Positions 9,889 to 20,300 of a stretch of 64,000 bases of DNA are shown here, piece by piece. The first letter of the stretch is position 1. Each line of letters begins with the position of its first letter. The notes beneath the pieces were generated by a model. The model searched no databases. It had not been told where the DNA came from and was given only the letters and a program-made list of their open reading frames with translations. Position numbers and translations under genes: made by a program. This stretch comes from Pseudomonas putida (GTDB lineage: Bacteria; Pseudomonadota; Gammaproteobacteria; Pseudomonadales; Pseudomonadaceae): contig NZ_CP026115.2 of NCBI RefSeq assembly GCF_009883635.2, forward strand, positions 1,612,001-1,676,000. The letters are read 5' to 3'.

Positions 9889-10446
9889 CTCACGACCTCT
9901 AGATCAGCTTGCTTCAATGCAATTTGTGTTTTGGTAGCCAACACTTCGTCCTGCCAAGTGCGGCATTTCGCGCCCGTACTCGCTCCTGCCCGGGTCCGAC
10001 TGCAGGACCTTGGCGCAAAGCGTGTTAGCGGTGCTTATGGTTTCGTAGGCAACAGGCCTGTACTTCAGACCAAGTCCATTTGGTGCGGGAAAACGCGGAG
10101 GGGGGTCCGCCCGGTATCGCCGTTGGGCGAAACTTGACGAAGTCAGCAAAAAGGAGCGCTGGGGCTTCCTTCAATCCTGCGACTCGCAAGCAGTGCCGAA
10201 CGGAAATTGGGGGCGATTGTAGATAGGTCGCCAACCCTTGACTATGACTTATTGAGCAACAGTCCTTTACAGAATCCGTAACAATCCGACTCGACAAATC
10301 AACTTCGCGACAGTTTGTCGCACCCCGCTTGCTAGCCCTCGAACCCGCATTTCGCAAGGCTTTGAGGTTGATCTGGATCAAGCGGGAGAGGACTTTTCGC
10401 TCTTCTCATCCGGTGCAAAAGACCACACCGAAATCGGGACTTATGT
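9889..10446. other. leader/promoter region of the cyo operon
   Basis: These 558 bases between dsbB and cyoA, both on the minus strand, have no convincing gene. Two short minus-strand frames (9904-10149 and 10025-10381) lack family resemblance, ribosome sites and normal composition. The region contains an ANR/FNR-type box at 10368-10381. The long untranslated stretch would suit a complex promoter, since the cyo genes are known to respond to oxygen, carbon source and iron in P. putida. Confidence 0.6.
10368..10381 (-). promoter_or_regulatory. ANR/FNR-type box upstream of cyoA
   Basis: The sequence TTGATCTGGATCAA is a perfect TTGAT-N4-ATCAA dyad, the consensus for the oxygen-sensing regulators ANR and FNR. 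It lies 480 bases before the cyoA start and 66 bases after the dsbB stop. ANR is known to repress cyo expression when oxygen is low in P. putida, so it probably acts on a distal cyo promoter here. Confidence 0.8.
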
Positions 10447-10953
10447 CTAAGACTGGCGCCGGTTGCGGTAGATGCCGAACGGTACCAGGATGGCCGTCAG
10501 GACGAACGCCACCAGGGCCCACTGCGCCAGTGACAAACCAAGGATCGGCGGGTACGGCGTGCTGCAGAAGCCGTCGACCTGGAACGCCAGTGGCCAGAGC
10601 TTGGCCAGGGGCAGGTCGTCGACGATCGGTTGCAGCGTATCGATGCCGCAACTGACCATGGGGTTGGCGAGTATATACACATGGTTGCCAGCCGCAACGA
10701 TTCCGCCGATGGCACTGAGCACCACCAGGCCCTCGAACAGGGTCAGGCTGCGGCGCCCAGGCATGGCAGCGGCAATGAACGCGAAGAGGGCGATAAAGAG
10801 CAAGGCATAGCGTTGCAGGATGCACAGTGGGCAAGGTGCCTCACCCAGTACCACCTGCATGTACAGCGCTCCGCCGATCAGGGCGAGGCAGATCACCCCC
10901 AGCAGCACCAGAAAGCGCCGTTCGCGATTCAGGCGCGATGTTTGTTCGTTCAT
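10447..10953 (-). CDS. dsbB: disulfide bond formation protein B (DsbB family)
   Basis: This 168-residue inner-membrane protein has four transmembrane segments. The redox pairs of DsbB are visible: Cys41 and Cys44 in APCPLCILQRYAL, and Cys102 and Cys130 in VSCGID and GFCSTP. It would reoxidise DsbA and pass electrons to ubiquinone. The ATG at 10951-10953 has a GAAGGA site upstream, which I prefer to the longer frame reaching 11022. P. putida carries more than one DsbB, and this is the copy next to cyo. Its position suggests a link to quinol oxidase activity, but this is only inference. Confidence 0.9.
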   Translation of the reverse strand: MNEQTSRLNRERRFLVLLGVICLALIGGALYMQVVLGEAPCPLCILQRYALLFIALFAFIAAAMPGRRSLTLFEGLVVLSAIGGIVAAGNHVYILANPMVSCGIDTLQPIVDDLPLAKLWPLAFQVDGFCSTPYPPILGLSLAQWALVAFVLTAILVPFGIYRNRRQS

Positions 10954-11307
10954 TGCCGATTCCTTCGATGGATAGGTGGCAGCGTGGTCCGCCCGCCTGA
11001 GTGCAATTCTACACGCAGGCATGGCCCGTTAGCGTGTCGAGGAAGCGGCGAGGCAGTACTGCGCAGGGCTATCCGGAGACTCTGTGACCGGCTGCAGCAA
11101 CGTCGGTTCAACGTCGGCCGGTAAAAAAGCGGCTGCCCGGGTGCCGCGCAGGGGCAAGCCCCTCGACACCCGGGAGTGAAGGATACAGTGATTAAAGGAG
11201 GATTAAAGATGAAAGGTGCCCGAGGCACCGTTCATCTTTCCTTATATATAGGCAGGAATTCTTGCGCCTGTGCTTGCCCCCGCGAAGAGGCCAGCACAGT
11301 CAATACA
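10954..11307. other. intergenic region between dsbB and hmp with stem-loops
   Basis: No gene is supported in these 354 bases. They contain a stem-loop at 11136-11174 (CCCGGGTG / CACCCGGG enclosing an inner GGGGCAAGCCCC hairpin), a second long hairpin at 11205-11239, and a degraded REP-like stretch near 11270-11300. Transcription from hmp runs into this region and that of dsbB starts in it. Confidence 0.6.
11205..11239 (-). terminator. long hairpin downstream of hmp
   Basis: AAAGATGAA plus GGTGCC pair with GGCACC plus TTCATCTTT, with one A-G mismatch and a three-base CGA loop. Read on the minus strand, the stem ends in TTTAATC, so it may terminate the hmp transcript, although the T run is short. 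On the plus strand the stem covers an ATG at 11209 preceded by a perfect AAAGGAGG site. Confidence 0.5.
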
Positions 11308-12486
11308 TCACTCCAGGGCAGCCGCCGGGCCGAAGAACTCGTAGCGGCTCTGCTGCTCTGGCACACCCAGGCCCTTGAGTTGACGCTTGACCGCCGCCAT
11401 GAAGCCCTTAGGCCCAAGGAAGTAGGCATCCACGTCACGCCCGTGCGGCAGCCACTCGGCCAGCAGGTCCTCGCTCAGCAGGCCCACCGCATCGGCGGCA
11501 GCACCACCTTCCGGCTCGGCATAGCAGTAGAAGCGCTTGAGCTGCGGATGGCGCTCGGCCAGGCCGTCGACCCAGTCGCGGAAGGCATGCACGGCACCGT
11601 TACGCGCACAGTGGATGAAATGCACCTCACGCGGGGTTTGCAGTGCGGCTTCGAGCATCGCCAGGGTCGGGGTAATGCCCACGCCACCGCTGATCAGCAC
11701 CAACGGTTTGTCGCTGGCCGCCAAGGTGAAGTCACCCGCAGGCGGGAACAGCTGCAGGGTGTCGCCCACCACCAGTTCATCGTGCAGGTAGCTGGAGACC
11801 TTGCCGCCATCCTCGCGCTTGACGCTGATACGGTATTGCTGGCCGTCGCACAGGGCCGACAGCGAGTAGTTGCGGCGCTGCTCGGCACCGTCGATGAACA
11901 GCTGCAGGCCGATGTACTGGCCTGGCTCGGCCTTGAGTACCGGCTGGCCATCCACCGGGGCGAAGTAGAACGAGGTGATCTCGCTGCTTTCCTGCTCGCG
12001 ACGGGCCAGGCGGAATTCGCGAGTGCCACGCCAGCCGCCGGCAGCCTCTTCCTTCTGTTTGTAGAGGCTTTCCTCGGCGCCGATCAGGATGTCGGCCAGC
12101 TGGCCGTAGGCAGCGGCCCAGGCAGCGATGACCTCAGGGGTGGCAATTTCCTTGCCCAGCACTTCTTCGATGGCGCGCAGCAGGCAGCTGCCGACGATCG
12201 GGTAGTGCTCCGGCAGAATCTGCAGGGCAACGTGTTTGTTGATGATCTGGCCGACCAGGCCACCCAACTGCTCCAGCTGGTCGATGTGACGGGCATACAT
12301 CAGCACGCCATTGGCCAGGGCGCGCGGCTGGTCGCCGCTGGCCTGGTGGGCCTGGTTGAACAGCGGACGGACCTCTGGGTATTCGCTGAGCATCATCTTG
12401 TAGAAGTGGGTGGTCAGCGCCTCACCACCGGTTTCCAGCAGTGGGACAGTGGCTTTGATGATTGCACGTTGTTCGGCATTGAGCAT
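11308..12486 (-). CDS. hmp: flavohemoprotein (nitric oxide dioxygenase)
   Basis: This is a 392-residue, three-domain protein: a globin domain (1-140), an FAD-binding domain with RRNYSLS (about 205), and an NAD-binding domain with SGGVGITPTLAM (about 268). Starting at the ATG at 12484-12486 places Tyr29 and the proximal heme His85 (INKHVALQ) at exactly the E. coli Hmp positions, and AGGAG lies nine bases before it, so the longer frame to 12516 is rejected. Hmp turns NO plus oxygen into nitrate using NADH. It is divergent from norR and is expected to be induced by NO through it. Confidence 0.95.
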   Translation of the reverse strand: MLNAEQRAIIKATVPLLETGGEALTTHFYKMMLSEYPEVRPLFNQAHQASGDQPRALANGVLMYARHIDQLEQLGGLVGQIINKHVALQILPEHYPIVGSCLLRAIEEVLGKEIATPEVIAAWAAAYGQLADILIGAEESLYKQKEEAAGGWRGTREFRLARREQESSEITSFYFAPVDGQPVLKAEPGQYIGLQLFIDGAEQRRNYSLSALCDGQQYRISVKREDGGKVSSYLHDELVVGDTLQLFPPAGDFTLAASDKPLVLISGGVGITPTLAMLEAALQTPREVHFIHCARNGAVHAFRDWVDGLAERHPQLKRFYCYAEPEGGAAADAVGLLSEDLLAEWLPHGRDVDAYFLGPKGFMAAVKRQLKGLGVPEQQSRYEFFGPAAALE

Positions 12487-12533
12487 TTGCGACAACTCCT
12501 GAGCCTGAGGCTTCAAATGGTTGCCCCTGCTAT

Positions 12534-12550
12534 TACAGCAATCGTGCCAA
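12534..12550 (-). promoter_or_regulatory. putative sigma-54 promoter of hmp
   Basis: On the minus strand the sequence TTGGCACGATTGCTGTA lies about 48 bases before the hmp start. The -24 element TTGGCACG is perfect. The -12 element (CTGTA against TTGCA) is only partial. NorR activates sigma-54 RNA polymerase, which fits. Confidence 0.6.
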
Positions 12551-12590
12551 CTTTTTTCGCCAATGAAATCAGGGTATTGACGCCGATCAT

Positions 12591-12601
12591 GTCAAATCGA
12601 C
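12591..12601 (-). promoter_or_regulatory. NorR-type box 1
   Basis: GTCAAATCGAC fits the GT-N7-AC pattern of NorR enhancer sites. It is 41 bases upstream of the predicted hmp -24 element, within the norR leader. Confidence 0.6.
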
Positions 12602-12616
12602 CTACCCGGGCGTATA

Positions 12617-12627
12617 GTCAAAACGAC
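12617..12627 (-). promoter_or_regulatory. NorR-type box 2
   Basis: GTCAAAACGAC matches box 1 at ten of eleven positions and also fits GT-N7-AC. The centre-to-centre distance is 26 bases. It lies directly before the norR ribosome site, so NorR may also control itself. E. coli has three such sites; I see only two clear ones. Confidence 0.6.
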
Positions 12628-12641
12628 CTACAGGAGTCCAT

Positions 12642-14195
12642 ATGACTACAAAGCCGTTGCTCACCACCTTGCTGCCCCTGGTCAGTGACCTGTCCCGCGA
12701 CTTGCCCGACCAGGAGCGCTACCGGCGCCTGCTGCAGGCCATGCGCGGGCTGTTGCCCTGCGATGCCGCCGCGCTGTTGCGCCTGGACGGCGAATGGCTG
12801 GTGCCGCTGGCCGTCGACGGGCTTTCGCCCGATACCTTGGGCCGTCGCTTCAAAGTGAGTGAGCACCCGCGCTTCCAGATCCTGCTCAGCCGCCCGGAGC
12901 CGACACGTTTTGCCAGCGACTCCGAGCTGCCCGACCCTTACGATGGCCTGGTCAACGCTCATGACGCTGCCCTTGAGGTGCACGACTGCATGGGTTGCCC
13001 GCTGATGGTCGACGAGCGCCCTTGGGGCCTGGTTACCCTCGACGCCCTCACCCCCGGCCAGTTCCAGAGCCTTGAGCTGGAGGCCCTGCAGGCCTTCGCC
13101 AGCCTCGCCGCCGCTACCGTGACCGTGGCCGAGCGCATCGAGCACCTGGCCTTGCGCGCCGAAGACGAGCATCACCGCGCCGAGATCTACCGCCAGGCGA
13201 GCGGCCAGGACAAGGAGCTGATCGGCCAGAGCCCGGCGCACAAGCGCCTGCTCGAAGAAATCCGCCTGGTAGGCGGCAGCGAGCTGACCGTGCTGATCAC
13301 TGGCGAAACCGGCGTGGGCAAGGAACTGGTGGCCATGGCCCTGCACCAGGCCAGCAACCGCGCCGACAAACCCCTGGTCAGCCTAAACTGCGCAGCCCTC
13401 CCCGACACCTTGGTGGAAAGCGAACTGTTCGGCCATGTGCGTGGCGCCTTCACTGGCGCCCACGGCGAACGCCGCGGCAAGTTCGAGCTGGCCAACGGCG
13501 GTACGCTGTTCCTCGATGAAGTCGGGGAATTGCCGTTGACCGTGCAAGCCAAGCTGTTGCGCGTGCTGCAGAGCGGCCAACTGCAACGCCTGGGCTCGGA
13601 CCGCGAACACCGCGTCGATGTGCGCCTGATCGCCGCCACCAACCGCGACCTGGCCGCCGAGGTGCGTACAGGCAACTACCGCGCCGACTTCTACCACCGC
13701 CTCAGCGTGTACCCGCTACAGGTCCCGCCCTTACGCGAGCGCGGGCGCGACGTGCTGCTTCTTGCCGGCTACTTCCTCGAACAGAACCGATCGCGCCTTG
13801 GCTTGAACAGCCTTCGGCTGAGCAGTGAAGCGCAAGCAGCACTGCTGGCGTATGACTGGCCGGGCAACGTGCGCGAACTCGAACACCTGATCGGTCGCTC
13901 GGCCCTCAAGGCCATGGGCCAACACCCGGAGCGCCCACGCATCCTCACCCTGGAAGCCAGCGACCTCGACCTGCGAGCCGCCCAGCCAGCCACGATAGCG
14001 CCCCTTGCCCATGCCACGCCTGCAACCCTCGCGGTACCCGTCGGCGGCCTGCGCGAAGCACTGGATGATTACCAGCGCCAGGTGATCGATGCCTGCCTGC
14101 AACGTCATCAGGACAACTGGGCCGCAGCAGCCCGCGAGCTGGGCCTGGACCGTGCCAACCTGAGCCGCCTGGCCCGTCGCCTGGGGCTTCGCTGA
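12642..14195 (+). CDS. norR: NO-responsive sigma-54 activator NorR
   Basis: This 517-residue bacterial enhancer-binding protein has an N-terminal GAF domain (about 20-165) for the non-heme iron that senses NO, with the conserved LPDPYDG (around 97-102) and Cys116. The AAA+ domain (about 193-420) has Walker A GETGVGKE (221-228), the sigma-54 loop GAFTGA (268-273) and Walker B LFLDEVGEL. The C-terminus ends with a Fis-type helix-turn-helix, WAAAARELGLDRANLSRLAR. It is divergent from hmp and should activate it when NO is present. ATG with AGGAG upstream. Confidence 0.95.
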   Translation: MTTKPLLTTLLPLVSDLSRDLPDQERYRRLLQAMRGLLPCDAAALLRLDGEWLVPLAVDGLSPDTLGRRFKVSEHPRFQILLSRPEPTRFASDSELPDPYDGLVNAHDAALEVHDCMGCPLMVDERPWGLVTLDALTPGQFQSLELEALQAFASLAAATVTVAERIEHLALRAEDEHHRAEIYRQASGQDKELIGQSPAHKRLLEEIRLVGGSELTVLITGETGVGKELVAMALHQASNRADKPLVSLNCAALPDTLVESELFGHVRGAFTGAHGERRGKFELANGGTLFLDEVGELPLTVQAKLLRVLQSGQLQRLGSDREHRVDVRLIAATNRDLAAEVRTGNYRADFYHRLSVYPLQVPPLRERGRDVLLLAGYFLEQNRSRLGLNSLRLSSEAQAALLAYDWPGNVRELEHLIGRSALKAMGQHPERPRILTLEASDLDLRAAQPATIAPLAHATPATLAVPVGGLREALDDYQRQVIDACLQRHQDNWAAAARELGLDRANLSRLARRLGLR

Positions 14196-14249
14196 CCCCA
14201 CATTCACTAAAGGACTACCCGGAAAGCCATCTGGTGGCAATCTGCTGGA

Positions 14250-14262
14250 CTGCTATATCTCC
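14250..14262 (+). promoter_or_regulatory. possible -10 element for lapF
   Basis: CTGCTATATCTCC resembles the extended -10 of stationary-phase (RpoS) promoters, about 75 bases before the lapF start. lapF is known to depend on RpoS in P. putida. There is no clear -35 element, which is common for RpoS promoters, so this call is tentative. Confidence 0.35.
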
Positions 14263-14332
14263 CTAATCTCCGGTTACACGGCCAAGGGTCGCGAAGGCGG
14301 CCCTGTGTACCGAAATCCAGCAGGGAGCACTC

Positions 14333-17300
14333 ATGGACAACATCGTCGTCGCCGACAAGCAATCCGCCGTAGCCACCCAGAATGCCTGGGGCAATATCAC
14401 CCTCAACAGCCCAGGCGTCGTGCAGATGCCGGTTGCTCCCGACCAGGTGGCCACCGTCACCCGGCGTGGCCAGGACCTCATCGTTACGCTCAAATCCGGA
14501 GAAAAGGTTACCGTCGGCAATTTCTTTGCCGTGGACCAGGCAGGTGTTGGCAGCGACATGGTGTTCGTTGGCGAAGACGGCACTTTGTGGCACGCCAACT
14601 ATGATACGACGGCGTTCACCGGCTTCACCTTCGACGAAGTGGCCTCGCTTGACGAGCTGGTAGCCGGCATCGGTGTCGCTGGCGCCGGCACCTCGACCTT
14701 CGCCATCGCCGGCCTCAGCCTGCTCGGTGTCGGCGGCGCGGCCGCAGCGGCCAACAACAGCAGTGGCGGCGGAGGTGGCGGCAGCGCGCCCGGCGACACC
14801 ACACCGCCCACCACGCCCATCGACCTGCTGGTTTCGCCCGACGGCCTGCGCCTGAGCGGGCGCGGTGAAGCGGGCGCGACGGTGAAGGTGTTCGACGCCG
14901 CAGGCAACCTGATCGGCAGCGGCACGGTGAATGCCGACGGCAGCTTCAATGTCGCCCTGAACACCCCTCAGGCCAACGGTGAGAACCTCGGCGTCACCCT
15001 GACCGATCCTGCGGGCAACGCATCGCAGCCTGGTGCGGTTACCGCACCGGACACCACCGCGCCAACAGCACCGACGGAGCTGGCAATCAACGCACAAGGC
15101 AACACCCTCACCGGCAGCGCCGAACCCGGCTCGACCGTGCAAGTAGTCGGTGCCAACGGCGCTGTTCTGGGGAGTGCGGTGGCCGGTGCCGACGGCCAGT
15201 TCAGCGTCACCTTGCAGCCACCACAGACTGATGGCCAACCCTTGCAAGTCACGGTCACCGACCCTGCCGGCAACGTCTCCAGCGCCACCACCATCAGCGC
15301 ACCGGACGATGGCGTCGGCAATCCGCCCGATACAGCACCCCCGGGCTCCCCGACCGACCTGGTGATCGGCCAAGCCGGCCAGCAGCTCAGCGGCCGCGGT
15401 GAAGCAGGTGCCAGCGTTCAGGTGCGGGATGCCCAGGGCAACCTGATCGCCAGTGGCACCGTCGCCGGCGATGGCAACTTCCTGATTACTCTCGACCCGC
15501 CTGTGAACGATGGCAGCAGCGTGCAGGTGACCCTCACCGACGCAGCCGGCAACGTCTCGCAACCGGGCTCGGTCACCTCGCCCGACCTGCAACCCCCGGC
15601 ACAGCCCACCGACCTGGCCCTGGTCGATGGCGTGACCTTCAGCGGTAAAGGTGAAGCCAACTGCATCGTGCAAGTACGCGATGGCGGCGGCAACCTGATC
15701 GGCACTGGCACGGTGGGTGCCGATGGCAACTTCAGCATCACCCTCTCCCCGGCCCAGGCCAATGGCGAAGCGCTGGACGTGCGCCTACTTGATGCCGCCG
15801 GCAATACCTCTGCGCCGCTGCAGTTCGACGCCCCTGACATCACCGCACCCAACCCGGTCAGCGGCATTGCCGTGGGCCCAGGTGGCCTGCAACTGGCAGG
15901 CAGCGGTGAAGCCGGTGCCACCGTCGCAGTTCGCGATGCCAGTGGCAACCTGATCGGCACCGCAACGGTCAGTGCCAATGGCACCTTCATCATCGACCTG
16001 GCCCCGGCTGCCCAGCCGGGTGAGCAGCTGAGCATCGTGCAGACCGATGCCGCCGGCAATGCTTCCACCGCCGTCGACTATGCAGTGCCCAGCACCACTG
16101 TACCGACCAGCCCGACCGACCTGACCGTGGCCGCCGACGGCAGCAGCCTCAGCGGCATCGCACCGGCCGGCACCCGGGTGGATGTGCGCGATGCCAACGG
16201 CACCGTGGTGGGTAGCGTGCTGGTCGGTGGCGACGGCACCTTCACCGTCGCCCTCTCCCCGGCACAGGCCAACGGCGAACTGCTGAACGTGACCGCCGTC
16301 GATGCCGACGGTACCTCATCGCTACCTGCGCAGGTCAGCGCCCCGGACATTACCGCCCCAAGCGCACCTGCCGACCTGGCCGTGAGCGCCGATGGCAGCA
16401 CCATCACCGGCCGCGCCGAAGTCGGCAGCACCGTACGTGTGCTGGCTGCCGATGGCACCACCGTGCTCGGCACAGCCGTGGTCGATGCAACGGGGGTCTT
16501 CTCCATTACCCTCACGCCAGCACAGGTCGACGGTGAAGCGCTGCAAGTCACCGCCACCGACGCCGCCGGCAATACCTCCACCGCAGGCAACGTCACCGCC
16601 CCCGACATCGATGGCGGCGACACCACGCCACCCGATGCGCCCACCAACCTGGTGATCGGCCTGGCCGGCCAGCAACTCAGTGGTCGCGGCGAAGTCGGCG
16701 CCAGCGTGCAGGTGCGTGATGCCCAGGGCAACCTGATCGCCAGTGGCACCGTCGCCGGCGATGGCAACTTCCTGATTACCCTCAACCCGCCTGTGAACGA
16801 TGGCAGCAGCGTGCAGGTGACCCTCACCGACGCAGCCGGCAACGTGTCGCAACCAGGCTCGGTAACCTCGCTCGATCTGCAACCACCGGCGCAACCCACC
16901 GACCTGGCCCTGGTCGATGGCGTGACGCTGAGCGGTAAAGGCGAACCCAACAGCATCGTGCAAGTGCACGATGGCAATGGCAACCTGATCGGCAGCGGTA
17001 CGGTGGGTGCCGATGGCAACTTCAGCATCACCCTCTCCCCGGCCCAGGCCAATGGCGAAACCCTGGACGTGCGCCTGACCGATGCGGCGGGCAATACCTC
17101 CGCGCCACTCGATTACACGGCGCCGGATAACACCCCACCGGCCGAAGTCAGCAACATTGTGGTCGGCAGTGGTGGCCTGGCCCTGAGCGGGCGCGGTGAA
17201 GCCGGCGCCACCGTCGAGGTGCGCGATAGCAACAACACCCTGCTAGGTACCGGCACGGTCGCCGCCAACGGCAGTTTCCTGATCGACCTCGACCCCGCAG

Positions 17301-20300
17301 TTCAGCCTGGCGAACGCCTGAGCCTGGTGCAGACCGATGCTGCCGGGAATGCTTCCCCGGCGCTGCAGTACGACGTGCCGCTGGCTCAGGTACCGGACAG
17401 CCCGAACGCCCTGGTCATCGCCGCCGACGGCAGTAGCATCAGCGGCAACGCTCCGGCCGGCACCCGGGTGGATGTGCGCGATGCCAACGGCACCGTGGTG
17501 GGCAGCGTGGTGGTAGGCGCCGACGGCACCTTCACTGTCGTGCTCAACCCGGCACAGGCCAATGGCGAACTGCTGGATGTGACGGCCGTCGACACCGCCG
17601 GCACCACCTCCCTGCCCACTCAGGTCAGCGCTCCGGACATCACCGCCCCCACCGCACCCGGCAACCTCGCCGTCAGCGCCGATGGCAGCACGGTCACCGG
17701 CCGCGCGGAGCCCGGCAGCACCGTACGGGTATTGGCCGCCGATGGCACCACTGTTCTCGGCACCGCTGTGGCCGGCGCTTCAGGCGCTTTCAGCGTCACC
17801 GTCTCGCCCGCGCAAGTCGACGGCGAGCAATTGCAGGTCACTGCCACCGACGCTGCAGGCAACACCTCCACGGCAGGCAACGTCACCGCGCCGGATGTCG
17901 ATGGCGGTGGTGACACCACTGCGCCGCAGCCCGCCACCGACCTGATCATCAGTGCCGATGGGCGCACGGTTTCTGGCCGTGGCGAAATCAATGCCACGGT
18001 CAATGTGCTGAATGACCAGGGCCAAGTAATCGGTACCGGTACCGTGCAAGCCGATGGCACCTTCACCTTGCAACTCACGGCACCGGTGGTCGATGGCTCG
18101 TCGCTGCAGGTCACCCTCACCGACGCGGCTGGCAACGTCTCGACACCCAGCCCGCTGACCTCGCCGGATCACCTGGCGCCTGCGCAACCGATCGGGCTCA
18201 GCCTGACCGATGGCATCACCCTGGCCGGTACCGCCGAGCCGGGTGCCCGAATCGATGTGCGTGATGCCGATGGCAACCTGATCGGCAGCGGCATCGTCGC
18301 TGGGGATGGCAGCTTCAGCCTGGTCCTCGCCCCTGCCCAGGCCAATGGCGAACAACTGTCCATCACCGCCACCGACGCGGCCGGCAACGCCTCTGCGCCG
18401 CTGAGCTACACCGCACCGGACACCACCCCGCCGGCAATCATCAGCGATGTGGTGGTCGGTGACGGCAGCCTGACGGTTTCCGGCCGCGGCGAGCCCGGCG
18501 CGACTGTAGAAATCCGCGATGGCAATGGCACCGTCCTCGGCACCGGTGTGGTCGCGGCCAATGGCACGTTCCTGGTCAACCTCGATAACCCGGTCACTGC
18601 GGGCGAGTCGCTGGTGCTGGTACAGACCGACGCAGCCGGTAACCCGTCGGTGGCCCTGACGGTCATCGTCCCGGCCACCGAGGTGCCGGAAAGCCCCAGC
18701 GGGCTGGTGGTCGCCGGCGATGGCACATCGATCAGCGGCAGTGCGCCGGCCGGCAGCCTGGTGGAGGTCCGTGATGCCAACGGCAGCGTGGTCGGCAGCG
18801 TGCAGGCCGGCAACGATGGCACCTTCACCATCAGCCTCAATCCGGCCCAGGCCAACGGTGAACTGCTCGACGTGGTTGCCATCGATGCCGACGGCAACAG
18901 CTCGTTGCCGACCCAGATCAGCGCACCGGACATCACCCCGCCCAACCAGGCCAGCGACCTGCTGGTAAGCGCCGACGGCGCCACCCTCACCGGCCGCGGC
19001 GAACCTGGCAGCACGGTCCAGGTGACCAATGCCCAGGGCACGCTGCTCGGTAGCGCGGTGGTGGGTGCCAACGGCCAGTTCAGCGTCACCCTGGCCCCCG
19101 CGCAAACCGATGGTCAGGCACTGGATGTAGTACTGCGCGACGCTGCTGGCAACAGTTCGACCGCCAACATAACCGCCCCGGATACAGATGGCCCGCTGCA
19201 GCCTTCCGGCCTGGCTGTCGACATCACCGGCCTGCACCTCACCGGCCTGGGTCAGGTCGGCTCGACGGTGACCGTGCGCGCGGCCAATGGCAGCGTACTG
19301 GGGACTGCGCTGGTCGGCGCCGACGGGCGCTTCGACGTCACCCTCACTGCGGCGCAGCGCAACGGTGAAAGCCTGACCGTGGAGGCCACCGACAGCCTCG
19401 GCAACAGTGCCGGGCCAGTGACCTTCTCCGCACCCGACCACACCCCGCCGCAGGTGGTCGGCAACCCGACCATCGACGGTACGGGCACGACGGTCAGCGG
19501 TACCGGTGAACCCGGCGCCACGGTCACGGTACGCGGGCCGGACGGCAGCGTGCTGGGCAGCGTGCTGGTGGCAGGAGATGGCAGCTTCGCGGTCACCCTG
19601 GTTCCGCCACAGACCAACGGCCAGGCATTGACCGTCGAACAGACCGACCTTGCCGGTAACGTTTCGGCCGCCGTCGGTTTACCGGCCCCGGATACCCAGG
19701 CGCCGAATGCGCCGATTGGCCTGCTGCTGTCGGCCGACGGCGCCATGGTCACCGGTAGCGGCGAGCCTGGCGCGCAAGTGAAAGTGACCGGCGTCGGTGG
19801 CGTGGTACTGGGCACCGCAGTGGTTCAGGCCGATGGCAGTTTCAGCGTGTCCCTCATCCCTGCGCAGCTCAACGGCCAGACCTTGTCCGTCACCCAGACC
19901 GATGGCGGCGGCAACGCCTCTGGCGCTGGTACCGTGGTCGCCAGTGACCTGCAGGCACCCAGCCCGGCAGTGGTCCTGGGGTTGGTCAGTGGCGGCACCG
20001 TGCTCAACGGTGTGGGCGAAATCGGCACGACCGTGGAAGTGCGTAACAGCGCCGGGCAATTGCTCGGCGACGGCATTGTCGGTGCCGACGGTAGCTTCAG
20101 CATTACCCTCAGCGCCCCACAGACCAATGGCCAGGTCCTGTCGGTGGTATTGATCGACGGTGCCGGGAACAACTCGCCATCGACCTCGTTCACCGCACCG
20201 GACACCACCGGCCCGGCCACGCCGGCTGGTCTGCAGGTCAGCGCCGACGGCAGCAGCGTGCATGGCACCGGCGAAGTCGGCGCGACGGTCGAAGTGCGCA

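Noticed and set aside
10025..10381. 118-codon minus-strand frame in the cyo leader
   Set aside because: It starts with TTG inside the ANR box, has no ribosome site and an odd composition, and shows no family resemblance.
11176..12645. 489-codon plus-strand frame across hmp
   Set aside because: It lies antisense to a clear hmp gene with all its residues in place. Only the ribosome site at its beginning is noteworthy, and that is listed as a finding.
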